A DNA stretch of 13,273 nt from Zongyangia gallinarum (GTDB lineage: Bacteria; Bacillota; Clostridia; Oscillospirales; Ruminococcaceae): positions 1-13,273 of the forward strand of contig CAJFQY010000040.1 in the NCBI GenBank assembly GCA_904419315.1, read 5' to 3'. The position numbers were made by a program, and so were the translations under genes. Of the stretch, positions 1 through 5,078 are shown piece after piece; the first letter of the stretch is position 1; every line of letters starts with the position of its first letter. A model generated the notes under the pieces. The model saw nothing but the letters and a program-made list of their open reading frames with translations. It made no database searches and was not told where the DNA came from.

Positions 1-473
1 CCACCTGCCGGTGGGGGAGGTCGCGCTGTAGTGCCATTGGCAATAAAAACGCGGGTGCCGGGAACAGTGTCGTGAACGAGACTTGGAGTGCGTCTTGCCG
101 ACCGCAGGAGCGGGCAGTGCCCGCAGCCAGATCGCGCTGTGGCGCAATAGGTAACTTTGTCGCGGGGATCGCGGACAATGTCACCGACAAAACTCCGGGT
201 GCGATTTGCTCGCCGCTAGGCGCGCGTGTGCCGCGAACAGTGTCGCAAATAAAGCCCAGGGCGCGACCTGCCCGCCGCTAGGCGCGCGTGAGCCGCGGCA
301 ATGGCTTTAACTAGGCCGTGGGCGCGTCATCCCGCCCCGGGAGGGGCCCATCTGCCGGTGGGGGACACCGCGCTATGGTATCAATCGAGACATGGTTGCG
401 TGTGCCGCGAACAGTGTCGCAAATAAGCCCAGGGCGCGACCTGCTCGCCGCTAGGCGCGCGCTGTGGGGATAG
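1..473 (+). repeat. Mosaic GC-rich hairpin repeat block 1
   Basis: No gene is visible here. The block is a chain of short inverted repeats joined by recurring connectors. Hairpin modules seen: CCACC/GGTGG (start), GCGGGC-AGT-GCCCGC (110-124), CGCC-GCTA-GGCG several times, and a CCCCGGGAGGGG type near 333-350. Connectors of two kinds recur: one resembling AGTGTCGCAAATAAAGCCC followed by AGGGCGCG (near 240 and 414), and one resembling GGCTTTAACTAGGCCGTGGG (near 303). The same phrases recur in the blocks near 4400-4790, 7150-7850, 10870-11370 and 12920-13273. The left end is cut by the window edge. The open reading frames across it are arginine/proline-rich by-products of the repeat. Confidence 0.85.
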
Positions 474-560
474 GTTCTATAATTTGCCGATTTATCATGA
501 AAAAGCACAAAAGCAAAAATAGAATTTTGTAAAAACCAACAAGAAAAAGCGGTTTTTCTA

Positions 561-589
561 TTGAAAAGAATGATGGATCGTGATAAAAT
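561..589 (+). promoter_or_regulatory. Probable guaB promoter
   Basis: TTGAAA (561-566) is followed by a 17-base spacer and TAAAAT (584-589), in an AT-rich stretch that starts abruptly after the repeat block. Transcription would begin near 596, giving a leader of about 155 bases. An alternative -10 TATAAT sits five bases further on (589-594), but its spacing to the same -35 would be too long. Confidence 0.55.
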
Positions 590-595
590 ATAATA

Positions 596-751
596 CAAAC
601 TTTTTATCGTCATGCGGTAAGACTTCCCATAGAGAAAGCACAAACCGCAGGCAACAATGAGTAAGGAAATCCGGGGCAGGGGAGCTGAAATCGGCGCAGT
701 TGCAACGGAGATTTTTTTCACTTTCGGACAAATCAAGAGAGGAGAAGGCAA
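596..751 (+). promoter_or_regulatory. guaB 5' leader, unidentified
   Basis: This is a leader of about 155 bases ahead of guaB. It contains a possible stem TGCGGT (613-618) with ACCGCA (644-649), a weaker AGCTG/CAGTT pairing further on, and a seven-T run near 712-718. This could be an attenuator, but I do not recognise a known purine, ZTP or ppGpp riboswitch pattern and the last stem is weak. The ribosome binding site AGGAG (740-744) stands seven bases before the guaB start. Confidence 0.25.
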
Positions 752-2230
752 ATGTTGATAACAGACTTTTCAAAAAAGTTTCCCAAAGAGGGCCTGACAT
801 TTGACGACGTATTGCTGATCCCCGCCAAAAGCGATGTTCTGCCCAAGGAGATTGAGGTAAAAACGCGGCTGGCCGGGGATATTATGTTAAATACGCCCAT
901 TGTCACCGCCGCCATGGATACCGTCACCGAGACCGAGATGGCCATCGGGATCGCCCGGGAAGGCGGCATCGGCATCATCCATAAAAACATGTCCATCGAA
1001 CGGCAGGCCGACGAGGTGGATAAGGTCAAGCGCTCGGAAAACGGCGTCATCGTCAACCCCTTCTCCCTCTCCCCAGAGCACTTTGTCTTTGACGCTGACG
1101 AGCTCATGGGGAAATATAAGATTTCCGGCGTCCCCATCTGTGAAAAGGGGAAGCTGGTAGGCATCCTCACCAACCGTGACCTGCGGTTTTTAGAGGATTT
1201 CAGCGTCAAGATCAAGGACGTCATGACCCATGAGAACCTGATCACCGCCCCGGTAGGCACCACCCTGGCCCAGGCACAGGAGATCCTGCGCCAGCACAAG
1301 ATTGAAAAGCTGCCTCTGGTGGATGAGCAGGGCTACCTCAAAGGGCTCATCACCATCAAGGACATTGAAAAGGCGGTACAGTATCCCAACTCCGCCCGTG
1401 ACAGCAAGGGCAGACTGCTGTGCGGCGCGGCCATCGGTGTCACCAGCGATGTGCTGGACCGGGCCGCGGCGCTGGTGGAGGCACAGGTGGACGTGCTCTG
1501 CCTGGATTCCGCCCACGGCCACAGCAAAAACATCCTCAACTGTGTGGAGAAGGTTAAGAAGGCATTCCCCCAGATCCCCCTGATCGCGGGCAACATCGCC
1601 ACCGCGGCGGCTGCGAAGGACCTGATTGCGGCCGGCGCCGACGCCATCAAGGTAGGCATCGGCCCCGGTTCCATCTGCACCACCCGTGTGGTCGCCGGCA
1701 TCGGCGTACCCCAGATTACAGCGGTTTATGACGCGGCCTGCGTGGCGGCGGAATACAACATCCCCGTTATCGCCGACGGCGGCATCAAATACTCCGGAGA
1801 TATTGTCAAGGCGTTGGCCGCCGGCGGTTCCACCGTCATGCTGGGCTCCATCCTGGCCGGCTGTGAGGAGTCTCCAGGCGCCAGTGAGATCTATCAGGGC
1901 CGCCGCTTCAAGGTCTACCGGGGCATGGGCAGCCTAGGCGCCATGGCCCAGGTCAACGGCAGCCGGGACCGCTACTTCCAGGAGGACAACAAAAAGCTGG
2001 TGCCCGAAGGGGTGGAGGGCCGCGTCCCCTACAAGGGCCCGGTATCCGACACCGTCTATCAGCTCATGGGCGGCCTGAAGTCCGGTATGGGCTACTGCGG
2101 CTGCCGGACCATTGAGGAGCTCCACGAGAAGGCCCAGTTTGTCCGGATCACCGGCGCCGGCCTGAAAGAGAGCCATCCCCACGACATCTATATCACCAAA
2201 GAGGCGCCCAACTACTCTGTCAATCCCTAA
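752..2230 (+). CDS. guaB: Inosine-5'-monophosphate dehydrogenase
   Basis: IMP dehydrogenase oxidises IMP to XMP with NAD+, the committed step of guanine nucleotide synthesis in the cytoplasm. The 492-residue protein has the normal bacterial length and order. The N-terminal barrel strand is GLTFDDVLLIPA (about 14-25). Two CBS regulatory domains are inserted at roughly residues 95-215, with SGVPICEKGKLVGILTNRD in the first. The barrel then resumes with the catalytic loop GPGSICTTR, whose active-site cysteine is residue 309. The IMP phosphate site is at ADGGI and LGSILAG, and the flap carries the Arg407-Tyr408 pair used in the hydrolytic step. The ATG has AGGAG seven bases upstream. The gene is monocistronic, with its own promoter and a strong terminator immediately after the stop. 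CBS domains in this family bind purine nucleotides allosterically; that is family knowledge, not something the sequence proves here. Confidence 0.98.
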   Translation: MLITDFSKKFPKEGLTFDDVLLIPAKSDVLPKEIEVKTRLAGDIMLNTPIVTAAMDTVTETEMAIGIAREGGIGIIHKNMSIERQADEVDKVKRSENGVIVNPFSLSPEHFVFDADELMGKYKISGVPICEKGKLVGILTNRDLRFLEDFSVKIKDVMTHENLITAPVGTTLAQAQEILRQHKIEKLPLVDEQGYLKGLITIKDIEKAVQYPNSARDSKGRLLCGAAIGVTSDVLDRAAALVEAQVDVLCLDSAHGHSKNILNCVEKVKKAFPQIPLIAGNIATAAAAKDLIAAGADAIKVGIGPGSICTTRVVAGIGVPQITAVYDAACVAAEYNIPVIADGGIKYSGDIVKALAAGGSTVMLGSILAGCEESPGASEIYQGRRFKVYRGMGSLGAMAQVNGSRDRYFQEDNKKLVPEGVEGRVPYKGPVSDTVYQLMGGLKSGMGYCGCRTIEELHEKAQFVRITGAGLKESHPHDIYITKEAPNYSVNP

Positions 2231-2243
2231 CCCACGGTTTTCC

Positions 2244-2276
2244 GGGGGCGGAGGTCATCCCTCCGCCCCCTTTTTT
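2244..2276 (+). terminator. guaB intrinsic terminator
   Basis: An 11-bp perfect GC-rich stem, GGGGGCGGAGG (2244-2254) with CCTCCGCCCCC (2260-2270), has a five-base loop and is followed by six T residues (2271-2276). It starts 13 bases after the guaB stop. It borders the structured RNA-like element that follows and may form part of that element's 5' flank. Confidence 0.93.
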
Positions 2277-2530
2277 GGGTAAGAGAACCACCGCCTCCGC
2301 CGGTGGAGGTGACCGGCAAAAAAGCTTTAGCTTCAAGCGACGAGGGAAGGAAGCTGCTAACAGCGGGCCGCCCATAAGGAAAAACTTTCGTTAGAGGGGT
2401 GGTTGCCCGTTTACGGGCCGCTGGGCAAGTGATGCGAGAGAAATAAAATTCAGCGCGTCTTAAGACGTATGCCGGTAACAGGCCCTGATAGGCCCACTCC
2501 AAGCCTTCGGCTCAGCCGGCGGTTATGACT
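2277..2530 (+). ncRNA. Candidate stand-alone HEARO / IscB-type omega RNA
   Basis: This is a non-coding stretch of about 250 bases between two terminators, packed with complementary segments. CCACCG (2288-2293) pairs with CGGTGG (2301-2306). ACCGGC (2312-2317) pairs long-range with GCCGGT (2471-2476). Inside that lie AGCTTC/GAAGCT (2329-2334/2350-2355), CAGCGG/CCGCTG (2361-2366/2418-2423), CCGCCC/GGGTGG (2368-2373/2397-2402), GCCCG-TTTA-CGGGC (2405-2418) and the palindrome CGTCTTAAGACG (2456-2467). GGCC-CTGATA-GGCC, a small AGCC-TTC-GGCT hairpin and then ATGA (2525-2528) close the 3' side. Length, a multistem fold closed by a long-range helix, and a 3' boundary at ATGA fit what I recall of HEARO RNAs, the omega RNAs that guide IscB nucleases. 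No iscB or transposase ORF is present, so it would be an ORF-less copy. The assignment is from memory of the family and has not been checked with a covariance model. It could be another structured RNA. Confidence 0.5.
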
Positions 2531-2535
2531 GGCGC

Positions 2536-2571
2536 AAAAAAGCCCGGGACAGAAACTGTCCCGGGCTTTTT
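2536..2571 (-). terminator. Bidirectional terminator (aroE; also omega-RNA-like element)
   Basis: An 11-bp perfect stem, GCCCGGGACAG (2542-2552) with CTGTCCCGGGC (2556-2566), has loop AAA, six A residues on the left (2536-2541) and five T residues on the right (2567-2571). It can end transcription from either side. On the minus strand it begins 15 bases after the aroE stop; on the plus strand it would end any transcript of the structured element. Confidence 0.93.
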
Positions 2572-2581
2572 CCCGTTTCGC

Positions 2582-3436
2582 TTAAAGGCCGAATTCGTCC
2601 TTTAAAGTCTGGGTCATCACATCAATAGGCGCCTCCACACCGGTCCAGAGGGTGAAGTTGACAGCGCCCTGGTTGACCAGCATCCCCAGGCCGTTGACCG
2701 TTTTAGCCCCACGTTTCTCCGCCTCCTGGAGGAAGAGGGTGTGGGGATCGTTAAAGATGACGTCGCTGACCACCATGTTGGAGGTGACGGTATCATAGTT
2801 GACGTCCGGTTTCTCGTTGACATTGGGGAAAAGACCGACCGAGGTGGCGTTGACAAAGATATCGGTGTCAGCGGGGACCTCCACCGGATGATCCCACAGG
2901 ATAAACTCCGCGTCCGCCTGGGTCCGCTCGTTGATCAGCTTCACCAGCTCTTCGCCGGTTTCTTTGTCAATATTGGCGATGGTTAGCTTTTTGGCTCCGG
3001 CCAGGGCGCATTCTACCGAAATAGCCCGGGAAGCGCCGCCGGCTCCCAGGACGGTGATGTTTTTGCCCTCCACAGAGACGCCTGCGTCCTTCAGGGCAGT
3101 GATAAACCCTTTGCCGTCAGTGTTCTCTCCAAAGAGCTTGCCGTCGTTGTTGATGATGGTGTTGACAGCGCCAATGATCTCGGCGGCTTCAGAAAGCTCG
3201 TCCAGATATTTGAGCACCTCCACCTTGTGGGGGATGGTGCAGTTGACGCCCCGCATATTGAAGGCCCGGACCGCCTGGACGGCCGGTTCCAGATCTCCCT
3301 TGTTGACCTTGATGGTCAGATAGCGGTAGTTGAGCCCCTTGGCGGCGAAGGCAGCTTCCTCCATGACGCCGGTGGGATTTTCATCGATGGGGCAGCCAAA
3401 AGCGCCCACCAGTTCCGCGCGGTAACATTTCGCCAT
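2582..3436 (-). CDS. aroE: Shikimate dehydrogenase family protein (atypical substrate motif)
   Basis: AroE-family enzymes interconvert 3-dehydroshikimate and shikimate in the chorismate pathway. Of the 284 residues, the N-terminal substrate domain has NCTIPHK with catalytic Lys71, GAVNT with Asn92, and GENTDGKGF with catalytic Asp107. The Rossmann domain has the glycine loop GAGGAS (131-136). Two features are unusual. The usual shikimate-binding segment (GxPIxHSxSP) reads GCPIDENPTG (14-23), lacking the Ser-x-Ser pair. The second Rossmann strand ends at Asp157 (IANID) rather than the NRT-type NADP site, suggesting NAD(H) use. The start is placed at the ATG at 3436 because AAAAGGAG lies seven bases upstream; an in-frame ATG nine codons earlier has no ribosome binding site. 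It is monocistronic and divergent from the ABC gene. It could be a quinate/shikimate dehydrogenase variant rather than strict AroE. Confidence 0.88.
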   Translation of the reverse strand: MAKCYRAELVGAFGCPIDENPTGVMEEAAFAAKGLNYRYLTIKVNKGDLEPAVQAVRAFNMRGVNCTIPHKVEVLKYLDELSEAAEIIGAVNTIINNDGKLFGENTDGKGFITALKDAGVSVEGKNITVLGAGGASRAISVECALAGAKKLTIANIDKETGEELVKLINERTQADAEFILWDHPVEVPADTDIFVNATSVGLFPNVNEKPDVNYDTVTSNMVVSDVIFNDPHTLFLQEAEKRGAKTVNGLGMLVNQGAVNFTLWTGVEAPIDVMTQTLKDEFGL

Positions 3437-3539
3437 AATCTTGCTCCTTTTCTCCGGAAACACCCGGTTTTCTTAAGGGATACCGCCTTCGGCCCTGCGC
3501 CGGAGGATCAGTACAGGTATCGCCTTGCTTTGTGTTTTT

Positions 3540-3569
3540 AGTATACCACGGAAAAAGGAGGGGAAGCAA
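3540..3569 (-). promoter_or_regulatory. Probable aroE promoter
   Basis: On the minus strand, TATACT (plus-strand 3540-3545) is preceded by an 18-base spacer and a weak -35 TTGCTT (3564-3569). This gives an aroE leader of about 100 bases that contains complementary ends GATACC (3480-3485) and GGTATC (3516-3521), so it may fold. The -10 is convincing; the -35 is poor. Confidence 0.45.
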
Positions 3570-3599
3570 CCATACAGTCCAAGGGATTCAAAAAGGGGG

Positions 3600-3620
3600 C
3601 CGTAAATCCATACTTTACGG
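3600..3620. promoter_or_regulatory. Operator-like inverted repeat between aroE and the ABC gene
   Basis: CCGTAAA (3600-3606) and TTTACGG (3614-3620) form a perfect 7-bp inverted repeat with a seven-base centre. It lies in the divergent intergenic region about 70 bases ahead of the ABC ATPase start. No T-run follows it, so it is more like a dimeric repressor site than a terminator. A weak -10 (CATAAT, 3641-3646) lies downstream, with no good -35. The regulator is unknown. Confidence 0.4.
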
Positions 3621-3687
3621 TTAAAAAGGCGGAAAAGTTCCATAATAGTAAGGAAAGATGACAGATGAGAAAGGCAGGGGAGGCAGG

Positions 3688-4380
3688 ATGGGACCGCTTA
3701 TCCAATTGGATCATATCTATAAAATCTACAACCAAGGGGACAACGAGGTCCGGGCCCTGGAAGATGTATCCATCACCATCATGGACGGGGAATTTACCGC
3801 CATCATTGGACATTCGGGATCGGGAAAGTCCACCATGATGAATATCCTGGGCTGTCTGGATGTGCCCACCTCGGGAGAATATCTCCTGGCAGGGGAGAAG
3901 GTTTCGGATATGGATGACGACCGGCTTTCCCGTATCCGGGGCAGGCAGATTGGCTTTATCTTTCAGGGGTTTAACCTGATCCCCAGCCTGGACGCCATGG
4001 AAAATGTGGAGCTGCCCCTCATCTACCGGAAGGTGCCCCGGGAGGAGCGCCGCCGGATGGCCCGGGAAAGCCTTTGCCGGGTGGGCCTCCAGCACCGGCT
4101 TCATCACCGGCCGGGCCAGATGTCCGGCGGCCAGCAGCAGCGGGTAGCCATTGCCCGGGCCATTGCCGCCCGGCCCCCCATCCTTTTGGCCGATGAGCCC
4201 ACCGGCAACCTGGATTCCGGCTCCGGCCAGGAGGTCATGGAGATCCTCCGGGGTCTGCATCAGGAGGGTCACACCGTCATCCTCATCACCCACGACGGGG
4301 AGATCGCCGCCAGCGTCCCCCGGGCCATCCGCCTGCTGGACGGCAGGGTGGTGGAGGACACCCCTCCCGGGGTGGGATGA
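3688..4380 (+). CDS. ABC transporter ATP-binding protein, MacB/LolD type, orphan
   Basis: This is a cytoplasmic ATPase subunit of the family that powers MacB-, FtsE- or LolD-like permeases (efflux of peptides or drugs, lipoprotein release). All ATPase motifs are present in 230 residues: Walker A GHSGSGKS (41-48), Q-loop Gln93 in FQGFNL, signature MSGGQQQR (145-152), Walker B ILLADEP (165-171), the TGNLDS D-loop typical of this subfamily, and switch His202. The start at 3688 gives the usual family N-terminus (LIQLDHIYKIY) behind GGGGAGG; an in-frame ATG at 3658 would add ten residues that do not match the family. No permease gene lies next to it: the sequence runs straight into repeats and then tRNA genes. 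The last six residues, TPPGVG, and the stop lie within a repeat unit, so the native C-terminus was probably altered. The substrate cannot be inferred. Confidence 0.9.
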   Translation: MGPLIQLDHIYKIYNQGDNEVRALEDVSITIMDGEFTAIIGHSGSGKSTMMNILGCLDVPTSGEYLLAGEKVSDMDDDRLSRIRGRQIGFIFQGFNLIPSLDAMENVELPLIYRKVPREERRRMARESLCRVGLQHRLHHRPGQMSGGQQQRVAIARAIAARPPILLADEPTGNLDSGSGQEVMEILRGLHQEGHTVILITHDGEIAASVPRAIRLLDGRVVEDTPPGVG

Positions 4381-4410
4381 CGCGGCCCCTCCCGGGGCGG
4401 GATGACGCGC
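4361..4410 (+). repeat. 25-bp tandem duplication over the ABC gene stop codon
   Basis: Two adjacent 25-base copies (4361-4385 and 4386-4410) match at 23 of 25 positions. Each contains the hairpin core CCCCTCCCGGGG and the phrase GGGATGACGCG. The TGA in the first copy (4378-4380) is the stop codon of the ABC ATPase gene. The reverse complement of the same unit appears as CGTCATCCCGCCCCGGGAG in the blocks near 320-350 and 7670-7720. Confidence 0.88.
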
Positions 4411-4790
4411 CCTAGGTTTTTTCGCGACACTGCCGCGTCGCCCGCGCTCCTGCGGAGAGCAAGACGCGCCCCAAGTCCTGTTCGCGACATCGCCGCGTCA
4501 CCCGCGATTACGTTGCGATTGACACCACAGCGCGCGCCTAGCGGCGGGCAGGCCGCGCCCTGGGTTTTGTTTGAGACATTGCCGCGTCGCCCGCGCTCCT
4601 GCGGAGAGCAAGACGCGCCTCGGGTTTTCTTCGAGACACTGCCGCGTTGCCCGCGATTTTGTTGAGAACGGCACTACAGCGCGCCTAGCGGAGAGCAGGT
4701 CGCGCCCTGGGTTTTATTCGAGACTTTGCCGCGACACCCGCGATTTTGTTGCGCATAGCGCCTATCCGCGACATCCTCCACCGGCAGGTG
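4361..4790 (-). repeat. Mosaic hairpin repeat block 2 (inverted)
   Basis: There is no gene here. Read on the minus strand it is the same modular family as the other blocks: a CCACC/GGTGG hairpin at the 4790 end, CGCC-GCTA-GGCG-type and CTCC-TGC-GGAG hairpins, and connectors of the kind ending AAAACCCAGGGCGCG. It is the only block in the window in this orientation. It fills the gap between the ABC gene and the terminator shared with the tRNA genes. Apparent ORFs on both strands are low-complexity by-products. Confidence 0.88.
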
Positions 4791-4795
4791 GGTGG

Positions 4796-4833
4796 AAAAA
4801 GAGCCGGTACGCAATGCGTACCGGCTCTTTTTT
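4796..4833 (-). terminator. Bidirectional terminator of the tRNA operon
   Basis: A perfect 12-bp stem, GAGCCGGTACGC (4801-4812) with GCGTACCGGCTC (4816-4827), has a three-base loop. It is flanked by an A-run on the left (4796-4800) and a six-T run on the right (4828-4833). It lies six bases beyond the 3' CCA of tRNA-Glu and would also stop read-through from the repeat block. Confidence 0.94.
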
Positions 4834-4838
4834 GCTCC

Positions 4839-4913
4839 TGGTGACCCGTACGAGATTCGAACTCGTGTAGCCGCCGTGAAAGGGCGGTGTCTTAACCACT
4901 TGACCAACGGGCC
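4839..4913 (-). tRNA. tRNA-Glu (anticodon UUC)
   Basis: A 75-base cloverleaf. The acceptor arm GGCCCGT pairs with ACGGGTC (one G-U pair). The anticodon stem CCGCC/GGCGG encloses loop CTTTCAC, giving anticodon TTC (plus-strand 4878-4880). The T arm contains GTTCGAATC, and the discriminator A is followed by an encoded CCA (ending at 4839). It is the second gene of a two-tRNA transcript, 27 bases after tRNA-Met and just ahead of the terminator. Confidence 0.96.
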
Positions 4914-4940
4914 GTTTGTTCCCCCGAAGGGGAAAAGATA

Positions 4941-5017
4941 TGGTAGCGGCAAATGGATTTGAACCATCGACACTTCGGGTATGAACCGAATGCTCTAGCC
5001 AACTGAGCTATGCCGCC
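4941..5017 (-). tRNA. tRNA-Met (anticodon CAU, elongator type)
   Basis: A 77-base cloverleaf with encoded CCA. The acceptor arm begins GGCGGCA, the D arm reads TAGCTCAGTTGGCTAGAGC, and the anticodon stem TTCGG/CCGAA encloses loop TTCATAC, giving CAT. The first base pairs normally and the anticodon stem lacks the three G-C pairs of initiator tRNA, so it is an elongator methionine tRNA. A lysidine-modified tRNA-Ile2 also has gene anticodon CAT, but the sequence resembles bacillar elongator tRNA-Met. It is the first gene of the tRNA transcript. Confidence 0.93.
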
Positions 5018-5049
5018 ATAAACGCCCGTAAAGTTACTGAGCGAATTAT

Positions 5050-5078
5050 ATTTTACTATACATTTTATAGTTTGTCAA
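5050..5078 (-). promoter_or_regulatory. tRNA-Met/tRNA-Glu operon promoter
   Basis: On the minus strand there is a consensus TTGACA (plus-strand 5073-5078), a 17-base spacer and TAAAAT (5050-5055), placing the start near 5043, about 25 bases before tRNA-Met. The -35 and most of the spacer fall inside the last codons of the upstream ydbT-like gene, which stops at 5065. Confidence 0.75.

Noticed and set aside
72..281. 69-codon plus-strand ORF, and similar ORFs at 4402-4665, 4571-4870, 7485-7814 and 12849-13145
   Set aside because: All run through the mosaic repeat, are rich in Arg, Pro, Ala and Ser, lack ribosome binding sites and have several overlapping alternatives; they are by-products of GC-rich hairpins.
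478..483. TATAAT near the end of repeat block 1 as the guaB promoter
   Set aside because: There is no suitable -35 upstream, and the TTGAAA-17-TAAAAT pair nearer the gene is better.
596..751. Purine, ZTP or ppGpp riboswitch in the guaB leader
   Set aside because: The context invites it, but I could not find the conserved core segments of those classes; only one short stem and a T-run are visible.
733..1299. 188-codon ORF antisense to guaB, and other long antisense ORFs over pstC, aroE and phoU
   Set aside because: These are shadows of real genes with high GC at codon ends. The sense proteins are unmistakable family members.
2227..2502. 91-codon minus-strand ORF between guaB and aroE
   Set aside because: It crosses the guaB terminator and the dense helices of the RNA-like element and has no ribosome binding site or recognisable domain.
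2277..2530. RNase P RNA, tmRNA or 6S RNA as the identity of the structured element
   Set aside because: The conserved cores I would expect (RNase P conserved regions, the tmRNA tRNA-like ends, a 6S single long helix with a central bubble) are absent.
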